Of a stretch of DNA of 10,804 nucleotides, positions 1-6,547 are shown in pieces (position 1 is the stretch's first letter; the number at the start of each line of letters is the position of its first letter). The position numbers and the translations under genes were made by a program. The notes beneath the pieces were generated by a model that saw only the letters and a program-made list of their open reading frames with translations, had not been told where the DNA came from and did no database searches. The DNA is from Acetobacteraceae bacterium (lineage in GTDB: Bacteria; Pseudomonadota; Alphaproteobacteria; Acetobacterales; Acetobacteraceae), in the NCBI GenBank assembly GCA_947462945.1, contig CANHTE010000012.1, forward strand, positions 1-10,804. Direction: 5' to 3'.

Positions 1-3000
1 CTGCGCGAACAGGCGGCCTTCTGGCAACAGCAGGGCCAATCGGAACGCGCTTTGCAGACGCTCGACCGCCTCCTGGTGGTCGAGCCGAATAATGTGGAAG
101 CCCTGGCGAGCGCCGTCGAACTGGCCTCGGTCAGCAATCAGCCCGACGCAGCGCGCGGTTACCTTACCCGGCTGCGGCGCCTCTCGCCGAATGATCCGCG
201 CCTGGCGCGCAATGAGGAATTGCTCCGCGTCACGGGCGAAGAGTCGGAGGCCCTGGCGGCCGCGCGGCAACTGGCCCGCACCGGCCGTGCCGAGGAAGCG
301 CTGACGCGCTACCGGCAATTGTTCCGCAATGGCCAAATCCCGACCGCGCTGGCCTCGGAATACTACCAGGTCCTCGCCGGTTCCTCCGAGTCGGGCTATC
401 GGCAGGCCACGCAGCAATTGAGCCAGTTGGTCGCGGCCCAGCCCAATGAGGCGGCGCTGGCCCTGACCTACGCCCAGATCCTCACCTACCGCGAGGAAAC
501 CCGCTCCGACGGCGTGGATCGGCTGCAACAGCTTTATAATCAGCGCGGCACGCGAGAGCCGGCTCGCTTGGCCTGGCGGCAAGGCCTGCTCTGGCTCGGC
601 GACGATCCGGAGACCGCGGTCCGCATCCGGGCCTATCTCGCGCTCAATCCCGACGACCGCGAGCTCGAGGCCAAGGTGGCCACGTCAGAGACGATCATTG
701 CGCCCGGCGCCTCCGCGCGCATCTTCGCCTGGGGAGCCGTGGATGCCGGTCGCAATGCGGAGGCCGAGCGGCAGTTCAACGCCGCCCTGGCGATCGACCC
801 GAACGACACCGAGGCCATCCTGGGCATCGCCGTGCTGCGGAAAATTCAGAACCGGATGACCGAGGCGCGCAACCTGCTGGACCGCGCCATTGCGCTCGCG
901 CCGGACCGGACCGAGGAATTCACCCGCGCCGTGGGCAGCCTCACCCCCTGGGCCACGGGTGGGGGTGGCGGCGGATTTGTAGGGCCGAGCGTGCTGGCCT
1001 GGCGCGCGCTGGAGCGCGGCGACCTGGATCGTGCCGATTCCCTGGCACGGCGCGGCTTGAATGCGCGCGGGCAGGAGCGGCTGGACAGCGAAATGGTCCT
1101 AGGGCAGATCGCGCTGCAACGGCGCGACTTCGTGACCGCCGAATCCCGCTTCCGCAATGCCCTCACCCTGCGCCCGCGCCTGCGCGACGCGATGCAGGGC
1201 ATTCATCTTGCCCTGATTGGCCAGGAGCGCATCGCCGAGGCCGAGGCCTTCCAGCGCGAAATGGGCCTGCCGGCCAATCGCGACGTGCTGGTCACGCGCG
1301 CCCTCAGCCTGCGCGAACGCGCTGCCCTGACCAATAACCACGAGCAATCCGTCGCGCTGCTGCGCCAGGCCATGGCCATGGCGCCCGACAATCCCTGGGT
1401 GATGCTAGATGCGGCCCGCAAGCTGCGCGCCCTGGGCGGGACGGAGGAGCCGCGCCAGATCCAGGCCCGGCTGGAACAGGACACCAGCGCCGAAGGTTCC
1501 ACCGCCGCCGCCCTGCTGGCGCTGGATGAGGAGCGCTTCGGCGCCGTTGTCGCCCTGCTGGAACGCGTGCCCGTCCGGGTCCGCAACGCCGATACCAACC
1601 GCCTGCTGACCGCCAGCCGCCGTGAGTTCGAAGTCCGCCAGATCGAGCTTCAGGTGCGCGAGGGCCGCGCTGGCGCCGCCGATGCCCTGCTGGCCGGCGC
1701 CGGCCGGCGCGACCCCTCCTTCACGGCCGGGCCGGCCACGGTGCGTGCCTTCGCGCGGTTGAATGACCCGCTGCTGGCCGGCCTCGCCGCCCGCGCCGCC
1801 CTGGCCGCCAATCCCAATACCAGCGCTGCCGACCGCATCACCCTCGCCTCAGCCCTGCTGGATGCGAATCGGATGGAGGATGCGACGGCGCTGGCCTCAC
1901 CCCTGCTGTCAGACCGCAGCCTGCCGGCCGAGACACGGCGCGAGCTGGCCGCCGTGATGGAAATCGGCGCCAGCCAGCAGGCTGATGCACTGGCACTGCG
2001 CCGCGCGCCGGAGCAAGGCTATCAGGTGCTCGCGCCCGCCTTGGCCGCGGCACCGACCAGCGTGCCGCTGAACATGGCGCTGGTCCGCCTTTATGTCGCT
2101 TCGAACCGGTTGGATGAAGCGCGCCAATTGCTGGATGCCGTCCTGCAGCGCGACCCGCGCAACCTCTCGGCCAGACTGGCCAAGGTCGATCTCGCCCTCG
2201 CGCAGAACCGCGCCCGCGAAGCCTACGCGCTGATCACGGAAACCGCCTTCCTCTACCCGGGGGAAATCCAGGTGACCCTGGCGGAGGCCCGCGTGGCGCG
2301 TGCCCGTGGCGACTATGTGCGGGCGCTGCGTCTGGTGGAATCGGTCGGTGCCCGGCGCGTTGAGCACCTGCGCAACAGTGGCCAATTGGCCGAAGCCACG
2401 CTCACGGCGCAGGCCCTGCGCCCCAACCGTAACGGCCCCGGCCCAGCCCAGCTGCATGACCCCTTGACCGCCCAGATCGCGCAGGAACTGATCCTCGCCC
2501 GGGATGAGGCCGCAACCTGGCTGCAAACTGGCGCCTATTACAGCTTCCGCTCCGGTGATCGTGGCTTGTCGCGGCTGGGTAACCTGACCGTGCCGACGGA
2601 GGTGAGCACCCCGGTCCCAGGCGGCATTGGTGGGCGCATAATCGTCGGCCTCGATTCCGTGGCGCTGACCGCTGGGCGCATGGGCAACAACACGACGACG
2701 GGCCGCCTGTTCGGGCAAAACGCGCTGGCCACGCCGGATAACTACCGGCAACCGCAGAGTTCTGTGGAAGGCTTGGCGCTGCGGGCGGCCTATCTTCGCC
2801 CCAATCTGCGGGCTGATATAGGGTCAACGCCCTTGGGCTTTCCACGCACCAATATCGTGGGTGGCGCCGAAATTGTGCCGCGGATCAATGAGCAGCTGCG
2901 CATGCGGCTGACCTTTGAGCGCCGCGCGGTCACGGACAGCATGCTCTCCTATGCCGGGCAGCGGGATTCGGCGGTCTCCGCGAATTGGGGCGGCGTGATT

Positions 3001-3744
3001 CGTACGGGTGGTCGCGTACAATTCGAATATGCGGCAAGTGACCGCGCCGGGGCTTATGCCGGGGGCGGCTACTCGACCTATCGCGGCAATAACGTCCAGA
3101 ACAACAATCGGATTGAGGCGGGAATTGGGACTTTTTACGCCATTTTGCGTGAGCAAAATCAGCAACTGACCATGGGCGTTGACCTAAGATATTTCGGTTT
3201 TGATAGAAATCTTGGCGGATTTACATTCGGTCAGGGCGGATATTTCAGTCCGCAGCAGAATATCATCGCCTCGCTCCAGGCGGAATACATCGCCCGCTGG
3301 GGCGATTGGTCACTGCGCACGGTCGGTGCCTTGGGCTATCAAAGCTTCCGGACCCGCTCCACCCCGCTTTTCCCGACCAATGTCCCCCTGCAGACCCAAT
3401 TGCTGGCCGCCGCCAGCAGCGATTCCAGCGTACCCACCATTTCCCCCGCAACCCGCAGCAGCGGGCTGGCAGGCTCGATTTTCGGCAATCTGGAATACGC
3501 GGTGACCCCCACGCTGCGCTTGGGCATTGCGGGGCGCTGGGAAAAGGTGGGCGATTACGAGGATACGGTGGGGCTTTTCTACCTACGCTGGCGCCTAGAC
3601 CGCCCGCGCGAGGATTTGCTGCCCCTGCATGCCGGCCAAGCCTATCCCACCCTCAACGTGAACAACCCGATGCGCTCCAGCCTGGGTGCCGGCCGCCCGG
3701 AATGGGTTGGCCTGCCCTCGGGCGCTGCAACGCCAACCTGGTAG
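1..3744 (+). CDS. bcsC: Cellulose synthase operon protein C, BcsC (5' end outside window)
   Basis: The frame is open from base 1 and stops at TAG 3742-3744, giving 1247 residues with the N-terminus (signal peptide and first repeats) missing. Residues 1 to about 800 are degenerate TPR helices, seen as recurring 'A..LDPN..A' patterns such as NAALAIDPNDTEA and AIALAPDRTEE, with a run of six glycines at bases 958-975 splitting the array. From about residue 839 the sequence alternates polar and hydrophobic residues like an outer-membrane barrel, and GGYSTYRGNN, RYFGFDRN and GGYFSPQQN match what I know of the BcsC C-terminal domain. In the family, TPRs in the periplasm bind the BcsA-BcsB machinery and the barrel exports the glucan. 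The last barrel-like strand (LFYLRWRL) is followed by a 48-residue Pro-containing tail. bcsA and bcsB would be expected upstream. An alternative is another TPR-barrel exopolysaccharide exporter (AlgK/AlgE or PgaA-like), but the C-terminal motifs favour BcsC. Confidence 0.93.
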   Translation: MREQAAFWQQQGQSERALQTLDRLLVVEPNNVEALASAVELASVSNQPDAARGYLTRLRRLSPNDPRLARNEELLRVTGEESEALAAARQLARTGRAEEALTRYRQLFRNGQIPTALASEYYQVLAGSSESGYRQATQQLSQLVAAQPNEAALALTYAQILTYREETRSDGVDRLQQLYNQRGTREPARLAWRQGLLWLGDDPETAVRIRAYLALNPDDRELEAKVATSETIIAPGASARIFAWGAVDAGRNAEAERQFNAALAIDPNDTEAILGIAVLRKIQNRMTEARNLLDRAIALAPDRTEEFTRAVGSLTPWATGGGGGGFVGPSVLAWRALERGDLDRADSLARRGLNARGQERLDSEMVLGQIALQRRDFVTAESRFRNALTLRPRLRDAMQGIHLALIGQERIAEAEAFQREMGLPANRDVLVTRALSLRERAALTNNHEQSVALLRQAMAMAPDNPWVMLDAARKLRALGGTEEPRQIQARLEQDTSAEGSTAAALLALDEERFGAVVALLERVPVRVRNADTNRLLTASRREFEVRQIELQVREGRAGAADALLAGAGRRDPSFTAGPATVRAFARLNDPLLAGLAARAALAANPNTSAADRITLASALLDANRMEDATALASPLLSDRSLPAETRRELAAVMEIGASQQADALALRRAPEQGYQVLAPALAAAPTSVPLNMALVRLYVASNRLDEARQLLDAVLQRDPRNLSARLAKVDLALAQNRAREAYALITETAFLYPGEIQVTLAEARVARARGDYVRALRLVESVGARRVEHLRNSGQLAEATLTAQALRPNRNGPGPAQLHDPLTAQIAQELILARDEAATWLQTGAYYSFRSGDRGLSRLGNLTVPTEVSTPVPGGIGGRIIVGLDSVALTAGRMGNNTTTGRLFGQNALATPDNYRQPQSSVEGLALRAAYLRPNLRADIGSTPLGFPRTNIVGGAEIVPRINEQLRMRLTFERRAVTDSMLSYAGQRDSAVSANWGGVIRTGGRVQFEYAASDRAGAYAGGGYSTYRGNNVQNNNRIEAGIGTFYAILREQNQQLTMGVDLRYFGFDRNLGGFTFGQGGYFSPQQNIIASLQAEYIARWGDWSLRTVGALGYQSFRTRSTPLFPTNVPLQTQLLAAASSDSSVPTISPATRSSGLAGSIFGNLEYAVTPTLRLGIAGRWEKVGDYEDTVGLFYLRWRLDRPREDLLPLHAGQAYPTLNVNNPMRSSLGAGRPEWVGLPSGAATPTW

Positions 3745-3754
3745 CTTGAGCAAA

Positions 3755-4516
3755 ATGCCAAGATGGCATTGCCTCCTCCTCGGCTTGGCTTTGCTCTTGG
3801 GCGCAGCCAGGCCTGGCTGGGCAGCCTGCCCCACCACGCCACCCGGCCGCCCCCTCCCCAGGGAGGCTGTGCCCGCCATGCACGACTGGCCGGAATGGCA
3901 GAGCCAGGTGGAGGCACTGACGGCGCGGTTGCGCATTAATCAGGCGGGCGTCGCTTCGTTGGGCGCAGCCCGCATTGTGTTCCTGGGCGACTCCATCACC
4001 CAGGGCTGGCATGGCGATGTATTCAGGCTGTTTTACCAGCACCGTGGCGGGCTCAACCTCGGCATTTCAGGCGATGCCACGCAAAGCCTGTTATGGCGGC
4101 TCGATCATGGCCATTGGCCGGCCGGCCTGCAGCCTGCGGCCATCATCCTGATGGTCGGCACCAACAACATCGGCCAGGGCCAAAGGCCTGAGGATGTGGC
4201 CATCGGCATTGGCAGGATCATTGAGCGGCTGCAGCGCCTGTCGCCGAGCGCGCGCATCCTGCTGCTGGGCGTCCTGCCACGCGGCGCCGGCCCGCAGGAC
4301 CCGGCGCGCCAGCCCATTGCGCGGCTGAACCAGATGATCGCGGCCTGCGCCGATCAACGCAGCGTGCTTTACCATGAGCCTGGTTCGACGATGCTGGATG
4401 GCCAGGGCCAGTTGCATGAATGGATCGCGTGGGACCGGCTGCATCTGACACAGGTGGGCTATGCCATGCTCTCGGCCGCCATCGAGGCGCCGTTGCGGCA
4501 GGCCTTGCAGCGTTAG
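3755..4516 (+). CDS. Secreted SGNH/GDSL-family hydrolase (esterase/lipase-like)
   Basis: 253 residues. The start at ATG 3755 is chosen because it puts a signal peptide exactly at the N-terminus (MPRW, then a Leu-rich core, likely cut near GWA-AC at residues 23-25) and lies 10 bases after the bcsC stop; an in-frame ATG at 3686 would lie inside bcsC and spoil the signal. All SGNH blocks are visible: FLGDSITQGW with nucleophile Ser80, GISGDATQ with Gly106, GTNN with Asn138, and DRLHL with Asp227 and His230. The spacing resembles the platelet-activating-factor acetylhydrolase-like branch. Such enzymes remove acyl groups from lipids or glycans; the substrate cannot be read from sequence. The tight link to bcsC suggests co-transcription and a role in periplasmic or surface polysaccharide acylation, which is inference. 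Cys25 follows WAA, which is not a good lipobox because of the Trp, so lipidation is unlikely. The ribosome-binding site is weak (TTGAG), so translation may be coupled to bcsC. Confidence 0.9.
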   Translation: MPRWHCLLLGLALLLGAARPGWAACPTTPPGRPLPREAVPAMHDWPEWQSQVEALTARLRINQAGVASLGAARIVFLGDSITQGWHGDVFRLFYQHRGGLNLGISGDATQSLLWRLDHGHWPAGLQPAAIILMVGTNNIGQGQRPEDVAIGIGRIIERLQRLSPSARILLLGVLPRGAGPQDPARQPIARLNQMIAACADQRSVLYHEPGSTMLDGQGQLHEWIAWDRLHLTQVGYAMLSAAIEAPLRQALQR

Positions 4517-4548
4517 GCGTTGCACATGGCCGCGCAACTCCACCGTAG

Positions 4549-4565
4549 GGGCCGCCTTGCGGCCC
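4549..4565 (+). terminator. Short GC hairpin downstream of the SGNH hydrolase gene
   Basis: GGGCCGC, loop CTT, GCGGCCC form a perfect 7-bp stem 32 bases after the hydrolase stop codon. No T-run follows (the next bases are C-rich), so intrinsic termination is uncertain; it could equally be a pause or mRNA 3'-end stabiliser for the bcsC-hydrolase transcript. Confidence 0.35.
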
Positions 4566-4637
4566 GCCCCCTTCCCATCCCGGCGCCATTCCCCTAAACC
4601 CCCTCGCACGGTGGCACCCCTGGAGGCCGCCTCTCGT

Positions 4638-4654
4638 CGTGCGCCCATCGCACG
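4638..4654 (+). promoter_or_regulatory. Small hairpin in the rplY leader region
   Basis: CGTGCG, loop CCCAT, CGCACG form a perfect 6-bp stem ending 33 bases before the rplY start. It may be a leader structure for L25 control or part of the upstream terminator region. A stem of this size can arise by chance in such GC-rich sequence. I could not identify a confident -35/-10 promoter in the 171-base gap 4517-4687. Confidence 0.2.
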
Positions 4655-4673
4655 GCGTTGATTCACACCCGTT

Positions 4674-4679
4674 GAGGAG
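4674..4679 (+). promoter_or_regulatory. Ribosome-binding site of rplY
   Basis: GAGGAG lies 8 bases before ATG 4688. It is the clearest Shine-Dalgarno site in the window and fixes the L25 start. Confidence 0.8.
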
Positions 4680-4687
4680 CAGTTGGC

Positions 4688-5377
4688 ATGGTCCAAACCA
4701 TCAGGATCGAAGCCGCGGCGCGCGGGCGTGCCGGTAAGGGGGCGGCGCGCGCGACCCGGCGAGAGGGGCTTGTCCCCGGCGTTGTCTATGGGGCGAAGCA
4801 GGAGGCGACGCTGGTCGCTTTCGATCCCCGCGACATCATGAAGGAAATGCACAAGGGCGGCTGGCAGTCGCATTTGTACGAAGTGGCGGTCAAGGATGGC
4901 CCCACCGAACGCGCGCTGATGCGCGATGTTCAGTTCGACCCGGTGACGGATCGTCCGCTGCACATTGATTTTCAGCGCCTGGCACCTGGCGCGCGCATCC
5001 GCGTGAAGGTGCCCGTTGCGTTCCTGAACGAAGACACCTGCCCCGGCATCAAGACGGGTGGCGTGCTCAACGTCGTTCGTCGCGATATCGAGGTGATGGC
5101 CGATGTGGACACGGTGCCTGAGCGCTTCGAGATTGACCTGGCCGAAGCCAAGATCGGCGACAGCCTGCGCTGGTCCGCCGTGAAGGACGCCTTTGGCGCC
5201 AAGCCGGTGATCGTCGGCCGCGATTTCGTGGTGGCGACGGTGGCGGCACCCACCGTGGTCGAGGATGTGGTGGCCGCAGCCCCGGCTGAAGTGCAGGCGA
5301 CCAAGCAGAAGCTGCCCCCCGGCAAGGCTGCCGCCCCCTCGGGCGGTCCCGCCAAGGCGCCCGCCAAGAAGAAGTAA
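4688..5377 (+). CDS. rplY: 50S ribosomal protein L25 / general stress protein CTC
   Basis: 229 residues, the long CTC/TL5 form rather than the roughly 95-residue enterobacterial L25. Residues 1 to about 95 are the 5S-rRNA-binding L25 domain, with the characteristic GLVPGVVYG (residues 27-35) and the DRPLHIDFQRL motif (88-98). Residues about 100-188 form the second TL5-type beta domain (VKVPVAFLNED, then PGIKTGGVLNVV). The tail from about residue 200 is an Ala/Pro/Lys-rich extension ending in three lysines, probably disordered and possibly RNA-contacting. In the family the protein binds 5S rRNA in the central protuberance of the large subunit. The start follows a strong GAGGAG site. It is the first gene of a same-strand block with pth and ychF, a common alphaproteobacterial order, but is separated from pth by two large palindromes that could uncouple their expression. 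Confidence 0.97.
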   Translation: MVQTIRIEAAARGRAGKGAARATRREGLVPGVVYGAKQEATLVAFDPRDIMKEMHKGGWQSHLYEVAVKDGPTERALMRDVQFDPVTDRPLHIDFQRLAPGARIRVKVPVAFLNEDTCPGIKTGGVLNVVRRDIEVMADVDTVPERFEIDLAEAKIGDSLRWSAVKDAFGAKPVIVGRDFVVATVAAPTVVEDVVAAAPAEVQATKQKLPPGKAAAPSGGPAKAPAKKK

Positions 5378-5393
5378 GAGACTTTGGTGTGCC

Positions 5394-5438
5394 GAGCCGA
5401 TTCACCGTTTCGGGCGAAGAAGCCCGAAACGGATCGGA
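5394..5438. repeat. Palindromic repeat, copy 1 (REP-like)
   Basis: A 45-base unit starting GAGCCGATTCA. It contains a perfect 11-bp inverted repeat, CCGTTTCGGGC (5405-5415) and GCCCGAAACGG (5422-5432), around a GAAGAA loop. Outside it CCGAT (5397-5401) pairs with ATCGG (5433-5437), leaving a three-base TCA bulge on the 5' arm. It begins 17 bases after the rplY stop. There is no T-run after the stem, so it is not a classical terminator. The design resembles intergenic REP/BIME-type elements, which I infer are present elsewhere in this genome. Confidence 0.85.
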
Positions 5439-5447
5439 CACTTACCA

Positions 5448-5492
5448 GAGCCGATTCACCGTTTCGGGCGAAGCGGCCCGAAACGGATCGGA
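5448..5492. repeat. Palindromic repeat, copy 2, adjoining the pth start
   Basis: Identical to copy 1 at 43 of 45 bases. The only differences are in the loop (GAAGCG instead of GAAGAA), so both stems are fully preserved. Stem arms are CCGTTTCGGGC at 5459-5469 and GCCCGAAACGG at 5476-5486, with outer CCGAT/ATCGG pairs at 5451-5455 and 5487-5491. The unit starts 54 bases after copy 1 and ends 8 bases before the pth ATG, so its 3' arm covers the only plausible, weak ribosome-binding GGA (5490-5492). Confidence 0.85.
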
Positions 5493-5500
5493 TCTGAGCC

Positions 5501-6076
5501 ATGCTGCTTTGGGTGGGCCTGGGCAATCCTGGCCCGGAACACGCCAAGCAGCGTCACAATATCGGCTTCATGGCGCTTGACGCCATTCAACGCCGCCACG
5601 GGTTCGGCCCGTGGCGGTCCAAATTCAAGGGCGAACTGGCGGAGGGCAGCCTCGGCGGCCAGAAAATCCTTCTCCTCAAGCCGCAGACCTACATGAATCT
5701 CAGCGGCGAGGCGGTGAAGCCCGCCAGCGCCTTCCACAAGATTGCGCCCGCCGCCATCACCGCCTGGCATGACGAGCTTGACCTCGCCCCTGGCAAGCTG
5801 CGGGTGAAGCAGGGCGGCGGCACAGCCGGGCATAATGGCCTGCGCGACATGCAGCGTGCGCTCGGCACGGCCGATTTCGGGCGGGTGCGGCTTGGCATCG
5901 GCCATCCCGGCCACAAGGACCGCGTGAGCGGTTATGTGCTGGGGAATTTTGCAAAGGATGAGCTGTGGGTTCCCCCGCTGCTCGATGCCATGGCCGATGC
6001 CGCGCCCTTGCTGGCCGAGGGCAAGGCGGCCGAATTCATGACGCGGGTGGCATTGCTGACCCAGGAGAGCGGCTGA
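5501..6076 (+). CDS. pth: Peptidyl-tRNA hydrolase
   Basis: 191 residues, the normal length for bacterial Pth. The enzyme cleaves the ester bond between peptide and tRNA in prematurely released peptidyl-tRNA, recycling tRNA; it is cytoplasmic and usually essential. The N-terminal VGLGNPG motif carries Asn9, and catalytic His19 lies in QRHNIGF. YMNLSG carries Asn66, HDELDL carries Asp91, and [11 protein letters not shown] carries Asn112; these correspond to the known E. coli residues Asn10, His20, Asn68, Asp93 and Asn114. The ATG at 5501 puts the family's opening strand at residue 3, so the start is secure, although no good Shine-Dalgarno precedes it and a large palindrome ends at 5491-5492. 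Its TGA shares one base with the ATG of the next gene, implying translational coupling. Confidence 0.98.
   Translation: MLLWVGLGNPGPEHAKQRHNIGFMALDAIQRRHGFGPWRSKFKGELAEGSLGGQKILLLKPQTYMNLSGEAVKPASAFHKIAPAAITAWHDELDLAPGKLRVKQGGGTAGHNGLRDMQRALGTADFGRVRLGIGHPGHKDRVSGYVLGNFAKDELWVPPLLDAMADAAPLLAEGKAAEFMTRVALLTQESG
6063..6067 (+). promoter_or_regulatory. Ribosome-binding site of the 147-residue protein, inside pth
   Basis: AGGAG lies within the last codons of pth, 8 bases before ATG 6076. It supports that start over the upstream in-frame start at 5965, deep in pth, and over the ATG at 6085. Confidence 0.65.
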
Positions 6077-6519
6077 TGGAAACCATGGGCGCGGAAGATT
6101 TCTACGGCGGCCCCGGCCCCGAGGATTTGCTGAACGCCGCAGCCGCCATCGCCCAGGCGCTGCGCCAATTCGCCGCAACCGAAGCCCAGGCGGCGGCCCA
6201 TCTGCGCGCCTGCCTGCCGGCCGGCGGCGATCCTGGCCCGATCACGGATATCCGCCGCGCCAAGGCCGTGGGCTTCGCCGCCGCCGAGGCCGCCAGCCGT
6301 GCCGCGCTGCTGCTGGAAGCGGCCGACCTCCTGGCCCCCGGCGGCACGGCGCAGGCTCTCGCCACCGCCCTGGCCAACGCCACCAAACGCGCCGGCCTTG
6401 CCCCGGGCGTGCTGGTCCCGATGCTGCGCGCCGCCGCCCTCTCCTTGCCCACGGATGATGCTTCCGCCCGCATCGCAGCTTCGATCCGCGTGCAGGAACT
6501 GGCCAATATCCTGGGCTGA
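6076..6519 (+). CDS. Uncharacterised Ala-rich helical protein between pth and ychF
   Basis: 147 residues; I do not recognise the family. By hand count 43 residues are alanine. The sequence looks like several amphipathic helices broken by Gly/Pro turns (about residues 17-46, 57-87 and 91-125), with a final helix ending ELANILG. There is no signal peptide, no membrane-like segment and no obvious catalytic or metal motif; the only cysteine is at residue 46. It starts with ATG overlapping the pth stop by one base behind an AGGAG site, and ychF follows 28 bases after its stop, so it is very probably co-expressed with both. The context suggests a cytoplasmic role connected with translation, but this is association only. 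Codon use matches its neighbours (strong G/C at third positions), supporting a real gene rather than a chance frame. A flagellar or secretion chaperone-like helical bundle is another possible reading, without direct evidence. Confidence 0.8.
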   Translation: METMGAEDFYGGPGPEDLLNAAAAIAQALRQFAATEAQAAAHLRACLPAGGDPGPITDIRRAKAVGFAAAEAASRAALLLEAADLLAPGGTAQALATALANATKRAGLAPGVLVPMLRAAALSLPTDDASARIAASIRVQELANILG

Positions 6520-6547
6520 CCCCCAATATTCAGACGGAATCGACGAC

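Noticed and set aside
1909..2751. 280-codon open frame on the minus strand within bcsC
   Set aside because: It lies wholly antisense to a well-supported gene. Long open antisense frames are expected where third positions are almost always G/C, and the translation shows no recognisable domain.
3686..3754. Upstream in-frame start for the SGNH hydrolase
   Set aside because: It would overlap bcsC and place 23 polar residues in front of a good signal peptide; ATG 3755 fits better.
4091..4963. 290-codon minus-strand frame spanning the hydrolase 3' end, the gap and the rplY 5' end
   Set aside because: It crosses two confident plus-strand genes and has an Arg/Gly/Ala-rich, domain-free translation.
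5394..5492. The palindromes as a CRISPR mini-array
   Set aside because: There are only two units, the 9-base spacer between them is far too short, each unit is dominated by a long hairpin, and no cas genes are near.
5389..5580. Small open frame through both palindromes, giving a repeated SRFTVSGE..ARNGSD peptide
   Set aside because: The 54-base spacing keeps both copies in frame, but the frame begins at a GTG without a ribosome-binding site and continues out of frame into pth. The symmetry of the palindromes explains the repeated peptide on both strands.
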